Positions 46,613-58,439 of a DNA stretch of 64,000 nucleotides are shown here, piece by piece. Numbering within the stretch: position 1 is the stretch's first letter; the number at the start of each line of letters is the position of its first letter. The notes beneath the pieces were generated by a model. The model was not told where the DNA came from and did not search any database. It was given only the letters and a program-made list of their open reading frames with translations. A program made the position numbers and the translations under genes. The stretch spans positions 42,674,933-42,738,932 of the forward strand of contig CM031626.1 in NCBI GenBank assembly GCA_018398815.1, written 5' to 3'. Origin of the DNA: Conus ventricosus (lineage: Eukaryota; Mollusca; Gastropoda; Neogastropoda; Conidae).

Positions 46613-48104
46613 TACATGAACCCGAATACTGATCAAAGAAGATGTCATAAGAAAAGGATGATCAGGAGAAGTCGAAGACTTGAACACAAGATTCATTCAA
46701 GAGTGGAAGACTTCGGAACTCAGCAGAAAGAAACAGCTTAAAACTGGTGCTTCCAAGGCTGTTCACACCACTCCCTTCAGAGTTACATGAACCAGTGGGC
46801 GCTGAATTGTCTGACACTTTCACACTAGGCCCAGCCATAAACACGCTTTCTTTTCATCTCTCCACAAGATTGTAACAGCAATAGACTGCCTTGCCTCGTA
46901 CACCTTGGGTCAATTAGACGTTGACATGCTCAAATAAAACGTATATAACCAAAGAACTTTCTCCATGATTTCTGATCCATTCCATGAACATGACAGCAGG
47001 TAGACTTGGGGGAGGGGGAGGAGGAGGCTGGGAGACAGCGGAGGAGAGGTGGGAAAATTTATATATTTTTTTTTTTTCACACCCCACCCAGAATCTGCAT
47101 TTTGTAAGTTCAACAGCGATGACTAGTGCACATTCTGCGAGTGGATGTCCCCCCCGTCCCTCCCTCCCTCCCACCACCATCCCTCCCTGCCCCATTTCTC
47201 CTCCCTCCATCCTGCCCCTTCATCCATCCTCTTTCCGCCATCATGCCCAGATGATGTCAGGAAGTCCATGGCAATGTGTGGGTATGCTTGAAGTGTTCTG
47301 TTCGTTTGTGTGTGTGTGTGTGTAGTGATATTTGCAGATATCAGGACAGTGGGTTCACCAGGGGACTGAAAGGAAAACAGCTGCCCTAGCCCTAGCATGA
47401 CTGTCCCAAATGACCATTCCAACAGAAAAATTGTTCACGAGGAGCTGTTGGGGAGGTGTGTTTGGGGGTTGGGCTGGGGGGGGGGGGGGGGGTTGATGTG
47501 GCTGTGTTTTAGTGTCTCTATTTTGCTATTCTGGTCAGTTTCGGCTTCAAAGATCATGTACAAGGTTGTTAAGTTACTTTACATATTGTGGCCACAGTTA
47601 GCGTGGTTTGGTTGGTTGGTTTGTTCCCAGGCTTGGAATGCACACCTTACTGATCTGAGTATCGCACTTTCAGTTTTAACTTTGAACTGTGATGTATTAT
47701 TATGCGCTTGCGCATGTGTGTATCGCATTACTTTTTTTTTTTTTGAAATTTGCAGTATCATAAAGTTATGTTTCTCTGTTGTGTGATGTATGTTATGTTT
47801 TTGAATGTGCAATCAAGTAGTAGTATTCCAAGGCTATTTTGATTTGAATTTGAACATTTCTTGTATTGAGTTATGACCATTGATGAAAAAAAAAAAAAAA
47901 GGAAAAGAGGAGAGACAGGACTTAGAAAAAATCTGCCAGCATAACGATTTAAACAAAATAATGTGTTTTCAAAATATCCCTCCCAGACAATACCCATATT
48001 CAGTAGGGTCTACTGTTAACAGCTTCCTTTCATTTGATGTAAAGGGTAGATGTGATGTTTCATCTCTTAGCTCTTTCCTCATGTTTGTTTGAAATGGAAG
48101 CTTA
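46613..48104. other. Downstream region, no gene seen
   Basis: CT/CCTCC-rich at 47145-47225, G run at 47478-47492, an AATAAA at 46933-46938; no supported gene. Confidence 0.6.
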
Positions 48105-48325
48105 ACTTCATAGAGAGGCAAAGGCAATATGTGTATGATGCTTACATGAGGTAAGGAGAGAGTTGAGGGCTCTGAACAAAAAAGGCAAGGGCAATATGTG
48201 TATGGTGCCTAAGGTAAGGAGAGAGTTGAGAGTTCTTTAGAAAAGAAAAAAAGGCAAGGGCAATATGTGTATGGTGCCTATATGAGGTAAGGAGAGAGCT
48301 GAGAGCTCTTTTAGAAAAAAGGCAG
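48105..48325 (+). repeat. Tandem repeat of about 70 bp, 3 copies
   Basis: GGCAATATGTGTATG and GGTAAGGAGAGAGTTGAG occur three times. Confidence 0.85.
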
Positions 48326-50630
48326 TGCTAACTGTAGAGCAGAACAAGAATGTCGCATCGGCTTTGCTTTGAATGTAACAAGAGTACGTGGACATGTTTG
48401 CTGTTTATCTTCAGGCTTCATTTGCATAGATTGTATTAGTTTGATGACGGTTATGTTCATACCTGAACGACAGTTCTAATGTGTGTTATATCGTGTTAGT
48501 GTCCCATTTCAATCGTTTCAAAGAGTATTCTCCCTTTTATTTATATTTTCATGGGAATGTGAGTTTCAGATTTATACCCCTTATGATTTGTTACTTGGTG
48601 GGGGACAGAGAGTGTGTGTGTATGTGAGTGTGTGTGTGTGTATGTGAGTGTGTGTGTGTGTGTGTGCGCACGACGTGTGCAGCAGGGCGTGAGTTATTCA
48701 ATTTGATTTAAGATAACGATTTGAAGGTCTTTTGTTCACTTCTTCCTCATACATGTGTTCTGTGTCATTGGTAGCGATTAGTTTACTTTTGGACCAGCTA
48801 CTATTCGAAGCATTTCAAACACTGATCCTAAAAATAGCCTCAGATCCTAATGGGATCAGGGTTTTTATTTTATGTTCAGTGACAGAATTATTATGGACTC
48901 AGGCACAAATTCTGATTCATTACGTTTTGTTTCGTGTCTTTTTTGTTGTTGTAATCACATACAACACAAATTATGCAGTTTGTTGGTCCGTTTGGTGGTT
49001 TTTCAGTGTGAATTCATGCAGTAATTGGCTGATTGTCTCATTTCATGGCCCAGATGATGACTAGATGTACATACATACTGTGCAGGTCTGTGTTTGTCTT
49101 TTTTCTTTTTCTCCGTTGCAAAATACTGTCTGTTATTTTCAAATCATATGGACATGTGTTGTTCTTGTAGATATACATGTATCTGTAACTTATTGACAAA
49201 CACTTTTTGTTTCAAAATGTGCGCTTCTTGATGTGGCTATTCTGTATTATAAAGAAGTTTGTGTATGTGCTGTCATCAATCACAAAATTCAAACCACGGT
49301 TAACACAGGAAAGTGAATTGGGCTTGGGAGGTGGTCGCTGGGGACTTAGGATAGTAACTAAGGCAGTTGAGGAAGGGGGGTGACACTTGACCAGAAGGGA
49401 AGAAAACACAAGCCTAACTAAAGCGGAAACAAACTTTTATGTCTCAAGTCAGAGGTCAGTTCAACAAAAAGATAATCATATAATTGTTTGTTTCACAGGT
49501 GCACTTAAAAAGTAATGAAGAAGAAAAAAGTACAGCGATACACATGCAATGAAGTCCAATGACCAAAAGAGAATGACACCAGTCTGATAGAGTAACTGTT
49601 ACAATAATAGTGTCTTGACAGGCTCACTGCTACAGGCATCTTTTGTCTGAAAATGGATCCATGATTGGGAAACAAAATAGGCTGTAAACCCCTCTTCGAT
49701 TTCGCCTTGGCAACATACAGGTGTAAAATCAGTGTATTGCGTTTGTCCAGGTGTTTTACTACCTTGGTGCAATGAAATGGTTGGAATTGACCAGAGACGT
49801 TCATTGATTGCACCTAGCTATGTGTACAAGAGATTCCAGTTGCAAACATGGTTGGCTGCTCCTCGGAGGTCTGGTTTACCTGTTCAGGTGTGTGGGTCAA
49901 TCCATGCATGCTCGGACAGACTGAAAGCCACTGGTCACTTTTGTTGCTTGGTAACCACAGGCCCTGTGGTCGTGAAGCTTCAGGAGGCCTGACAGACTCC
50001 CCAGGTTTTAGCGGTCAAGCATGGACTACAGGTGTTTGTTTTGTGTGGCTCCATTTGTCAATAGAATCGTCATTATTACCAGTCTCCCAGGCTGTACAAC
50101 GACCTTGTACAGCCCTGGTAAATTTGCAGTGTCAACACGCAAGGTAGAAGGCTTGTAGCTGTGACGCAATACATTATCAGTTGCAGTAAAGCTGTAACTG
50201 CTAACCTCTTGAACAGACTCTTTGGTTGAATTTGCTTAAAAATATACTTAAGAAAAAATTGGGCATTCCAGCACGATTTGGACTGAAGTCAGTTTAAAAT
50301 GGTGATATCAGTGCTTTAGTAAAGTGACCTGTTTTTCTACATATGCTTTTGGACATTTCTGGCTTGATGTGTTCCATTTCTGCAAGAGATACAGGCTGGC
50401 GGACATGTTGAATGATTAATTGTTGCGATGAGGTAAATGTTTGTGCAGGAAACATCAAACAGGTATCAACATATCCCCCTAGTTCTTGACTGCCATTCAT
50501 TAGTAACAAGGAGAGGAAGAGGAGAGGTTTACATATTTCAATTCAGATTCTGCAAATACCTGTTGATTTTTTGTTTGTTTGATCCATGGCCATTCTTCTG
50601 TTCATTCATTAGTATACTTTCTTCAGTTGT
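48326..50630. other. Unique sequence, no gene recognised
   Basis: GT repeat at 48612-48666. The stretch 49600-50150 is less AT-rich than its flanks but gives no recognisable product on either strand. Confidence 0.55.
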
Positions 50631-50810
50631 TGACTTTTGACTTAACCTGAATTTTTATGATGATGCACCTGTGTTTGTAGGGTGGGCAGATGACTTTTGA
50701 CTTAACCTGAATTTTTATGATGATGCACCTGTGTTTGTAGGGTGGGCAGATGACTTTTGACTTAACCTGAATTTTTATGATGATGCACCTGTGTTTGTAG
50801 GGTGGGCAGA
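50631..50810 (+). repeat. 60-bp tandem repeat, 3 exact copies
   Basis: GACTTTTGACTTAACCTGAA through GGGTGGGCAGAT repeats with a period of exactly 60 and no differences seen. Confidence 0.95.
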
Positions 50811-50918
50811 TTTTGTTCACACCTGCCCAGGTGGAGTGCCTGTTTTGACCCAAGCTGCAGTCTGCAGCATTTAGACAGTCTTTTTTTTTTTTTTTTTTTA
50901 AACTAGATACACGCACCA

Positions 50919-50946
50919 CCCCCCCCCCCCCCCCCCCCCCCCCCCC
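50919..50946 (+). repeat. Poly(C) run of 28
   Basis: Uninterrupted C homopolymer following a T run at 50881-50899. Confidence 0.95.
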
Positions 50947-51273
50947 GCCCAACTGCCGCTACTGAACTTAGGTAAAATACAGGTCCAAAGATTGTAGTTC
51001 CACTGCTATTTAGTTAATTGTGTCATTGTGGATAGGCAGTGACGAGGCTGATGTATGTATGGGTATAATAAGATTTGATTTAAGTGCAAAAGTTCACAAC
51101 AGTTGTGTTGCGATAGTCCTAAGAAATGGGTTTGTATTGTATGCTTTGACTGTAGCACATAATATAAAGCTGAAATACTCACTGGTTAAATGTATTGCAA
51201 GTTTATGGGTAATTGTACTATTAAAAAAAAAGTTAGGCTTTTGTTATTGTGAGATAATTAGCAACACCTTTTG

Positions 51274-51315
<42 letters not shown>

Positions 51316-51828
51316 CTGTCTCTTTCAGGACCTATATGACTAGATTTTAGAATAATAAGTGTACTTTGATCATTCCTTCTGGTAAATGTTTATTTTAAGT
51401 GGTGATGACTGTTAAATGAAATGCATTAGTAAACTGTAATATAAGTCTGGTATACAATTAGACACATCAGCCAGGTGCCTGGCGTCAGCAATAACTCTGT
51501 AAGGTTCCAGGCAAAACAGTTTGATTTTAGCCTTCATGATATGATGGTCAGATGGGAAACGCTAGAATTTGATTGTAACATGAGTGAAAAGGTGTTCAAG
51601 AGAAGTATACATGAGCGCATCAAGCAGTAACCAGCATTGAACTGTTAGGATTTACGGTTTTGTTTGAGTGGCTGTGTTGTTGTAGTTTATCCATGATCAT
51701 GGAAAATCATTATCTCTGTGGCGCATTTGGGTGAGCGAAAACATCAAGAGCTGGGTTGAATTAAGGAAAGTGAGGTGTTGAAGAGCACGCTGTGAGCTTG
51801 ATGAATGTGGATGGAGCATCATTCCAAG

Positions 51829-52032
51829 ATGGCAAACCCTATGTACTCTCCCCTGCACCTGAATCAAAACCTGGTGAAGCAGAACAAAGCAGTTGTGTGG
51901 TTCCTGAATGGAGACCTGTACAGCCAGTGTCACAGCCTGCTCATGAACGGTTCCACCATGGCCTCGGCTGACAGTCCATGTGGAGTTTTTCAAAATTTTA
52001 CCTTTAGGAAAATTTTCTTAAAGAAATTCTGA
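51829..52032 (+). CDS. Coding-like stretch of unknown identity, part 1
   Basis: ATG at 51829 in good context (CAAGATGG) reads MANPMYSPLHLNQNLVKQNK then AVVWFLNGDLYSQCHSLLMN and GSTMASADS. Codons up to about 51974 favour G/C at the third position, unlike the flanks. After that the frame becomes AT-rich and is probably not coding; the stop is at 52030-52032. The V-x-x-x-x-N-G-D spacing recalls the start of doublecortin-type domains, but it is too short to call. Confidence 0.25.
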   Translation: MANPMYSPLHLNQNLVKQNKAVVWFLNGDLYSQCHSLLMNGSTMASADSPCGVFQNFTFRKIFLKKF

Positions 52033-52317
52033 ATTTGAGAGAGATGAAAGATCTGAAATGGGGTCTGGGGTTTGTGTTTGTTGAACAAGTTGAGGTCACG
52101 TTTTGAGGGAATTGTGTGTGAAAATGATGAACTGTAAGTCGGAATTGGGTCTACTGTTCTGTGTAAACTATTAGTAGACCAGGTCAGTTAACTGGGAATA
52201 CAACTTTAACTTAAAAGCTAATTGTTGGTTTTTTTCCTACTTCTTTGTTATTTCAATTTTCCACAGGTCAAAAATCTCTTACATTTTTTATTTTTTTTTA
52301 CATTCTGCCATGGAAAA

Positions 52318-52548
52318 ACCCTGGTCAAGTGGCCTGTTGTGAAGGCCAGCAATGCTGTGGTGTATAGTTTCCCAACACTTCTTCCCATTGCTTCTAAGCA
52401 GGGTGTGAAAGAGGCCAAAATATTTCTGTGGGAAGAGAAGGGGGCCATAACAAGATTCAACCAGACAGCAAGAAAGTATGCCTGGAAGGGGGAACGGCTG
52501 GATGAGACTGACGGTTCTCGAATCGGAGATGCTGGTCAACTAGATTAG
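52318..52548 (+). CDS. Coding-like stretch of unknown identity, part 2
   Basis: Following a T-rich tract, the frame reads LVKWPVVKASNAVVYSFPTL, LPIASKQGVKEAKIFLWEEK and GAITRFNQTARKYAWKGERL before ending ...GDAGQLD and TAG. The composition is protein-like and G/C-rich at third positions. I do not recognise the family. It could be an exon of a separate gene downstream of the adhesion gene. Confidence 0.28.
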   Translation, partial: TLVKWPVVKASNAVVYSFPTLLPIASKQGVKEAKIFLWEEKGAITRFNQTARKYAWKGERLDETDGSRIGDAGQLD

Positions 52549-52885
52549 AATGTTTGTATGTATTGCATTTTGTATTTAACTGAAATCAAAAGCACAGCTG
52601 CTGCGGCTTTGTAGTGGTCTGCAGTTATCTGATGGGTTCAAAGCGCAAGTTGTGAGAGGCAGCACAGGTATTGCAGGAGAGCACTACATCAGCTGATGTT
52701 GCGTTTAGTCACCAGATTATCAACAACTTGCCCCCAGTAAGATTGAGCTTTGTTGAATGGATTCACATCAGCAATGAGAAAATAATTGAAATGGCGTATA
52801 TTTTAGAAATTCAGAAAATGTGCACCTCATATTCCGGAAACTGTCTCTGAGGAAACATGGCCTTTTCTTTTTTAAAGCAGAATTC

Positions 52886-52990
52886 CATGCAGGGGAAAAT
52901 GAACCTCTCCCTGGCGTCTTTCACTCCATAACGGTTGGAGAGAAGTTGGAGTTGGCATGTGGGTCTAACCACCGCTATGAGCAGGCTTGA
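52886..52990 (+). CDS. Coding-like stretch of unknown identity, part 3
   Basis: After CCTTTTCTTTTTTAAAG the frame reads AEFHAGENEPLPGVFHSITV then GEKLELACGSNHRYEQA and TGA. A pyrimidine-rich acceptor and a plausible protein-like frame ending in a stop suggest a terminal exon of the same unknown gene. Unsupported by homology that I can recall. Confidence 0.25.
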   Translation, partial: HAGENEPLPGVFHSITVGEKLELACGSNHRYEQA

Positions 52991-53379
52991 TCCCCATCAG
53001 TTCATGAGCGAGGAGCACGCCACTTTACTGCCAGGATTGCAGCATAGTCTGTACACGGCTTTCATAAAAAGGCGATGAAGATGGTGAACACAGCGAAACG
53101 TTAACTGGCATAGTGAGATGAACTTGTTAAGCAGTGACTTGACCACTTTGGAAATCTCATCTTCAGTGTGCAACATTGATAAATCAAGAAGTATACATTA
53201 AGTGGCGTGGTAAGGTGAGTGTATTGACCAGTGACTCAAACGCTTTCACTTTGGAAATCTCATCTTATTTGGTCGGCGACATTGGCGACATCAAGAAGTA
53301 TACAGGCAATAAGTTGGGCTACATGCCCTTAAAAAGAATTTTGAGAGAGCAGGTTTTAAATTTACAAATCTGTTGCTAA

Positions 53380-53511
53380 TTTCAGGAGTACACACACACA
53401 CACACAGTGCAGCTTCTGTCGCTAATGTCAGGAGTACACACACATTCTGCGGCTTCTGTCGCTAATGCCAGGAGTACACACACACTTGCTGCAGCTTCTG
53501 TCGCTAATGTC

Positions 53512-53570
<59 letters not shown>

Positions 53571-53572
53571 CA
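53380..53572 (+). repeat. Short tandem repeat (about 40-45 bp, 4 copies) with (CA)n
   Basis: GCAGCTTCTGTCGCTAATGT and GGAGTACACACACAC recur; pure CA at 53514-53566. Confidence 0.9.
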
Positions 53573-54917
53573 GATTTTGCAGTCATTGTCAGTATTGATC
53601 ATTTTGACAAATTTGACACAGCCATCTATTTCATCCACTTAATAAGAGTGCATATTAAACAAGAAAACAAACAACGGCCAAACACAAAATTTTTGTGGTA
53701 AAGTACACCTGTATTTGGGGGGGGTAAATAGGTTAGCAGGAGTAGGCTTAGAATTTCACTGGTCTTGAAAATAACACACAGGAAATAATCCAATGATTGT
53801 CACTTTGATCAAGGCCCCAAACAGACCGGCCAACTTTACTGTTCATTTTGTACATAGAAACAGCTTTTCGACTGGTAGGTTCTAGGTCACAAATATTCTC
53901 GGTTCATTTCGCACCCACCTTGATTAATTAGTTTAGTTTCTTCAGATCTAGACAATTTTGGGGCTTCTTTAAGCTGTGGCTGGATTCAGCGGTGTGCGAC
54001 TCAGTAGACCTCTGGTGTTTGGGGGGGGGCTTCTCTGTGGGTTATGGACTGTTGAATTTGCAATGTGTGGCTTGAGGAGCCTGCTACTACTTATTGGAGG
54101 AGGTTTCGCTCCAGTATTTATGATTGTTGTCCTGTGTTGTTTGTCCAATTTTTTTTTTGGCCACTCTCGGTTATTTTTTAAAATAAATTCATGATTTCAC
54201 CTCAATGGTGTGGGTTCAGTGAATGATGGAGTGTTCGTCTCACCTGTTTTCTGTGTATAGGCCTATGTTCACTTTCTTCCCATCCTCTCTTTCTTCTGCC
54301 ATCTCTTTGTTGTCTGATCTGTCTCTCTCTCTCTCTGCATATGTGTGTGTGTGTGTGTGTGTAAGGAGAGAGAGAGCGAAGCGCTCACTTGCTCTGTATT
54401 TGAGTTTTCTTTTTCTACTCACTCATGCACCAAACCTGTAATTTGAAGTGGTGTGTGTGATTGTGGTCTTGATTGTGATCATGAACTACAAGGCATGGAA
54501 TCTGGCAAGTCATCGGGGACCAAAACTTTCACCCAAGGTTATTGAAAGACTTGATGACAGCATTCAGAGCCACGCACTACGTGATTTTGGTGAAACCACT
54601 AAGACAAAGCAAACTACCCAATGACAAAGTAAGAGACAATTTCCTTCTGATAGATAGGAGTCCCTAGTATGTCATCCTGATCGACACATAAACACGATTA
54701 GCCAACGATCATTACAGATTGGTGAAAGAAACAAGATTCTGACGCCTGGTGCAGGGTTTGTTCGGTCGTTTTAGTTTGGAAAAGTTTGGTGAAACTGATG
54801 AGATACACTTTTTGAAGTCTAAAAAAGTCTATGAAATCTGACTTGGCCTTTAAAAGATTGTAAGTGTTCCCTCCTCTCCTCCCATTAAATTCGACGTCTC
54901 CTCTAAAGAAAAAAAAA
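53573..54917. other. Unique sequence, no gene seen
   Basis: A small GT/GA patch at 54338-54375; no exon-like frame. Confidence 0.6.
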
Positions 54918-54941
54918 GGGGGGGGGGGGGGGGGGGGGGGG
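54918..54941 (+). repeat. Poly(G) run of 24
   Basis: Uninterrupted G homopolymer after an A run. Confidence 0.95.
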
Positions 54942-55733
54942 AGGCGCTGCTGCTGGTGAACTCAGTTTTCGGCAGGGATTCAGAGACTAACTACAGGAAC
55001 TTTCTGGTTGTGTGGACTAGATGCTTGGGGGAAATTAAGACCCTACCAATGGTATGATCAGTCCTTTTTTCGAGATCGAAGAGGACGGCCTTCACTCTGA
55101 AATAGGTAAGGTTAAACACAAGTATTTTTTTTTTTAATGTTACTTGGTTGTGCTTAGTGTATATTGAGTTTGGACATGAAGACCAGTTGGGTCTTAACGT
55201 TGGTGAAACAGAATTATTCACTATTTTGTCTGTAAACCTGACAGGTTAGCACAACCACAACCACAGGGCCGATCTTGATCGTGTGCTGCGCTACAGGGAC
55301 AAGGAACATTTTCAACGGAACCGACTCCGCGGAAATGTTTCAAGTGAGTCCAAACTCAACTTGGAATGTTGACGAGTCACAAGTACTGAGGCTTCGTTAC
55401 TGAAAACCCTGAGAACCAAACCAAGCGCTCAGGGATATAGAGAGCGATATACTGGCTGGTACACACACGCACGCACGCACTCTCCCTTAACATACACGTA
55501 TATACTTGACATGATTCATTTATTTATTATATATTTATTGTTATTATTGTCATTATTATGTTTTTTATTATTTCATTGTTTATTATCATTATCGTTTTAT
55601 TTTTTGTTTTTAATCTTTTTAAAATGTATTTACTTTTTTTTGCCCCACTAAGCACTATTGTCAATCCACTATAATCACTACCGTCACTAATATGTACATC
55701 ATTCCATTCTACAAAGCAAGCCTCAAACTCCAT

Positions 55734-55735
<2 letters not shown>
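54942..55735. other. Unique sequence, no gene seen
   Basis: AT-rich, ATTATT-rich at 55515-55625. Confidence 0.6.

Positions 55736-55772
<37 letters not shown>
55736..55772 (+). repeat. Poly(C) run of 37
   Basis: Longest homopolymer seen in the window. Confidence 0.95.
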
Positions 55773-55957
55773 ACCTATTTCCTCTCCCATGCGCGCTGGT
55801 GACCTACTCGTTTTTGAGTGAACCAGTATTTTAGGAAGAAGAAGAAGAAGATCCCCTCCTGGGTGGCCTCGTTTACATCCGGCGGCCATTTTGATCTTGC
55901 GCGAGTATAAGTGGTTTCTCGTTCTTCGTTTTCACTGTCCTACGTGTTATTTGTTTT

Positions 55958-56035
55958 TGCCTGAAGAAGACCCAAGAGGTCGAAATGCATTGTGTCTTGT
56001 CCTGTACTTTGTTTGTCTATGTCCTTGGCGGTAAG
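55958..56035 (+). mobile_element. Single arm of the fold-back MITE family
   Basis: CCTGAAGAAGACCCAAGAGG followed by TCGAAATGCATTGTG matches the right arm of 24425-24704. Confidence 0.65.
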
Positions 56036-56050
56036 TAACTCCCTCTTTTT

Positions 56051-57885
56051 TTGTACTCCCAGTTCTTAAAGAACAGGGAGCACTTTAGAATGGGAACGAA
56101 GAAATGCTGTCTGTGTGTCTGTCTCTGTGTGTGTGTGTGTGTGTGTGGTCAAAATGTGTTCCACTTGCTCCAGACAAAACTACTGGGTCGATCTCTCTGA
56201 AAACTTGTAGGTATGTTCATTATGGGTCAAGGATGATGCCCGACGTTTTAGTTTACGGTTACAGCCGTTACGGCTTTAACGGCATGTAACGCTTTTTCTT
56301 CTTTATGGAATATCTCAGAAAGTACTTGGCCGATTTTTCTGAAAATTTGTAGGTATGTTCATTATGGGTCACGAATAATGCCTGGTGTTTTAATTTACCG
56401 TTATAACCGTTACTAACGGCCTGTAACGGTTTTTCTTCTTTATGGAATATCTCAGAAAGTACTTTGCCGACCTTTATGAAAATTAGCAGGTATGTTCATT
56501 ATGGGTCACGGATGATTCCTGATGTTTAAGTTTGCCCTGTTATAGCCGTTACTAACGGTTGTAACGGCCTGTAACGGTTTTTCTTCTTTATGGAATATCT
56601 CAGAAAGTACTTGGCCAATTTATAAGCGGTTTGGATGATCTTGTGACAAATCGGATCCTCTGTCCATATGTAAGTGATGTAATGCTGAAAATGGATTAAA
56701 CAACCGTTAAAAACCGTTATTCTGCCGTTATTTCTTATATATAGGTGGATTTTAATGACATTTGGTATATAGAAAGGTTATCACACACAAATGGCACTTC
56801 TGTATAGTGTTCCAAAATTTGACCGTTAAAAACCGTTATTCTTGACATATTGTCCAATTTGGATGAAATTTGATATGTACACAGGCTTTAGCCCAGTGAG
56901 GACTAAAATACGGTTTCAAAAGTGCATATCGGTTATATAACCGTTTAAACCGTTATTTTGCCGTTATTTTTTATATATTGGTGGGTTTTAATGAAATTTT
57001 GTATATAGATAGAAGGTTATCACACACAAATGACACTTCCATGCAGTGTTTCAAAATCTGACCGTTAAAAACCGTTATTCTTGACATATTGTCCGATTTG
57101 GATGAAATTTGGTATGTACACAGGCTTTAGCCCAGTGAGGACTAAAATACCGGTTTCAAAAGTGTATATCGGTTATATAACCGATAAACCGTTATTTTTG
57201 CCGTTATTTTTTTTTTTATATATTGGTGGATTTTAATGCAATTTTGTATATAGAAAGGTCATCACACACAAATGGCACTTCCATGCAGTGTTTCAAAATC
57301 TGACCGTTTAAAAACCGTTATTCTTGACATATTGTCCGATTTGGATGAAATTTGGCATGTACACAGGTTTTAGCCCAGTGAGGACTAAAATACCAGTTTC
57401 AAAGTGTACATCGGTTAAATAACCGTTAAAACCGTTATTTTGCCTTTATTTCTTATCTCATAAAGCACTTAGCCGATTTATAACCGGTTTGGAAAACTGG
57501 GAGTACGTTTATATGCTTCGCATCTTGTCTAAATTTAGCTTCATTTTCCGCCCTCAGTCACGAAGAAATGCTGTCTGTGTGTCCGTGGTCAAAATGTGTT
57601 CCACTCGCTCCAGACAAAACTTCTGGGCTGATCTTTCTGAAAATTTGTAGGTATGTTCATTATGGGTCACGGATGATGCCCGATGTTTTACTTTACCAGA
57701 ATAGCCGTCACTAATGGCTATAATGGCCCAAAACGGTTTTTCTTCTCTATGGAATATCTCAGTGACAAATACATCATGACGCATGTTTGATTGTGACGTC
57801 AGATACATTATGACGTATGTTTGATTGTGACGTTTTTCTGGAAGATAAACTGGGAGTACGTTTATATGGTTTGTATCTTGTTTTT
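56051..57885 (+). repeat. Interspersed repeat bounded by ACTCCCAGTT, internally expanded, two copies
   Basis: It starts GTACTCCCAGTTCTTAAAGA. AACTGGGAGTACGTTTATAT occurs near 57495 and 57850, marking two copy ends. Inside the first copy a block of about 230 bp with GACCGTTAAAAACCGTTATT and TGTACACAGGCTTTAGCCCA repeats about three times. Related to 2262-2712 (inverted). Confidence 0.75.
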
Positions 57886-58189
57886 TTCTTTTTCTTTTTC
57901 TAATAGTTAACATCCATTTAAAGCAAAAAGATGACGTGGAAATCGCCAGTGATGAATTCATTCCTAGTTAATTTGTTTTTAGATTGCAGCACAAAACACG
58001 TTTAGCACCCGTTAGCAATGGTACTATGACATTACGCACATGCTTGTGCATTAGCATGCGAGTACGTTGGGCTCCTGTGTCTGACATAACTGCGTCAAGG
58101 TCATGTGTTGTCCTCTGTGTTGGTATGTAAGTTAGGGAGGTGCGCGCGTGTATGACATGTATAAAGTGTAGTTGCAGGTGTGCGCACGC

Positions 58190-58191
58190 GG

Positions 58192-58222
<31 letters not shown>

Positions 58223-58247
58223 TGTGTGAGCGCACGTGTGCGCGTGA

Positions 58248-58282
<35 letters not shown>
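58190..58282 (+). repeat. (TG)n microsatellite
   Basis: Two GT tracts separated by GAGCGCACGTGTGCGCG. Confidence 0.93.
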
Positions 58283-58439
58283 CACAGATCTAGTGCTTGT
58301 GCGTATTTCCATGGCGAGCATTCATGATCAAGATGAAAACACCAGGAGTCACAGCAGTCTTGTGCACTGTTTTTAATATTTTCTGGTTAGAAAGTCAAGC
58401 AGGATACATCTTCGTGATTATTCCTATAGTGCAAAGTAC

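Noticed and set aside
49505..50150. A gene on either strand in 49.5-50.2 kb
   Set aside because: Frames of up to about 100 codons exist but show no recognisable domain, splice pattern or codon bias.
55860..55900. Promoter with a YY1-like GGCGGCCATTTTG
   Set aside because: A single short match with no supported gene downstream is not enough.
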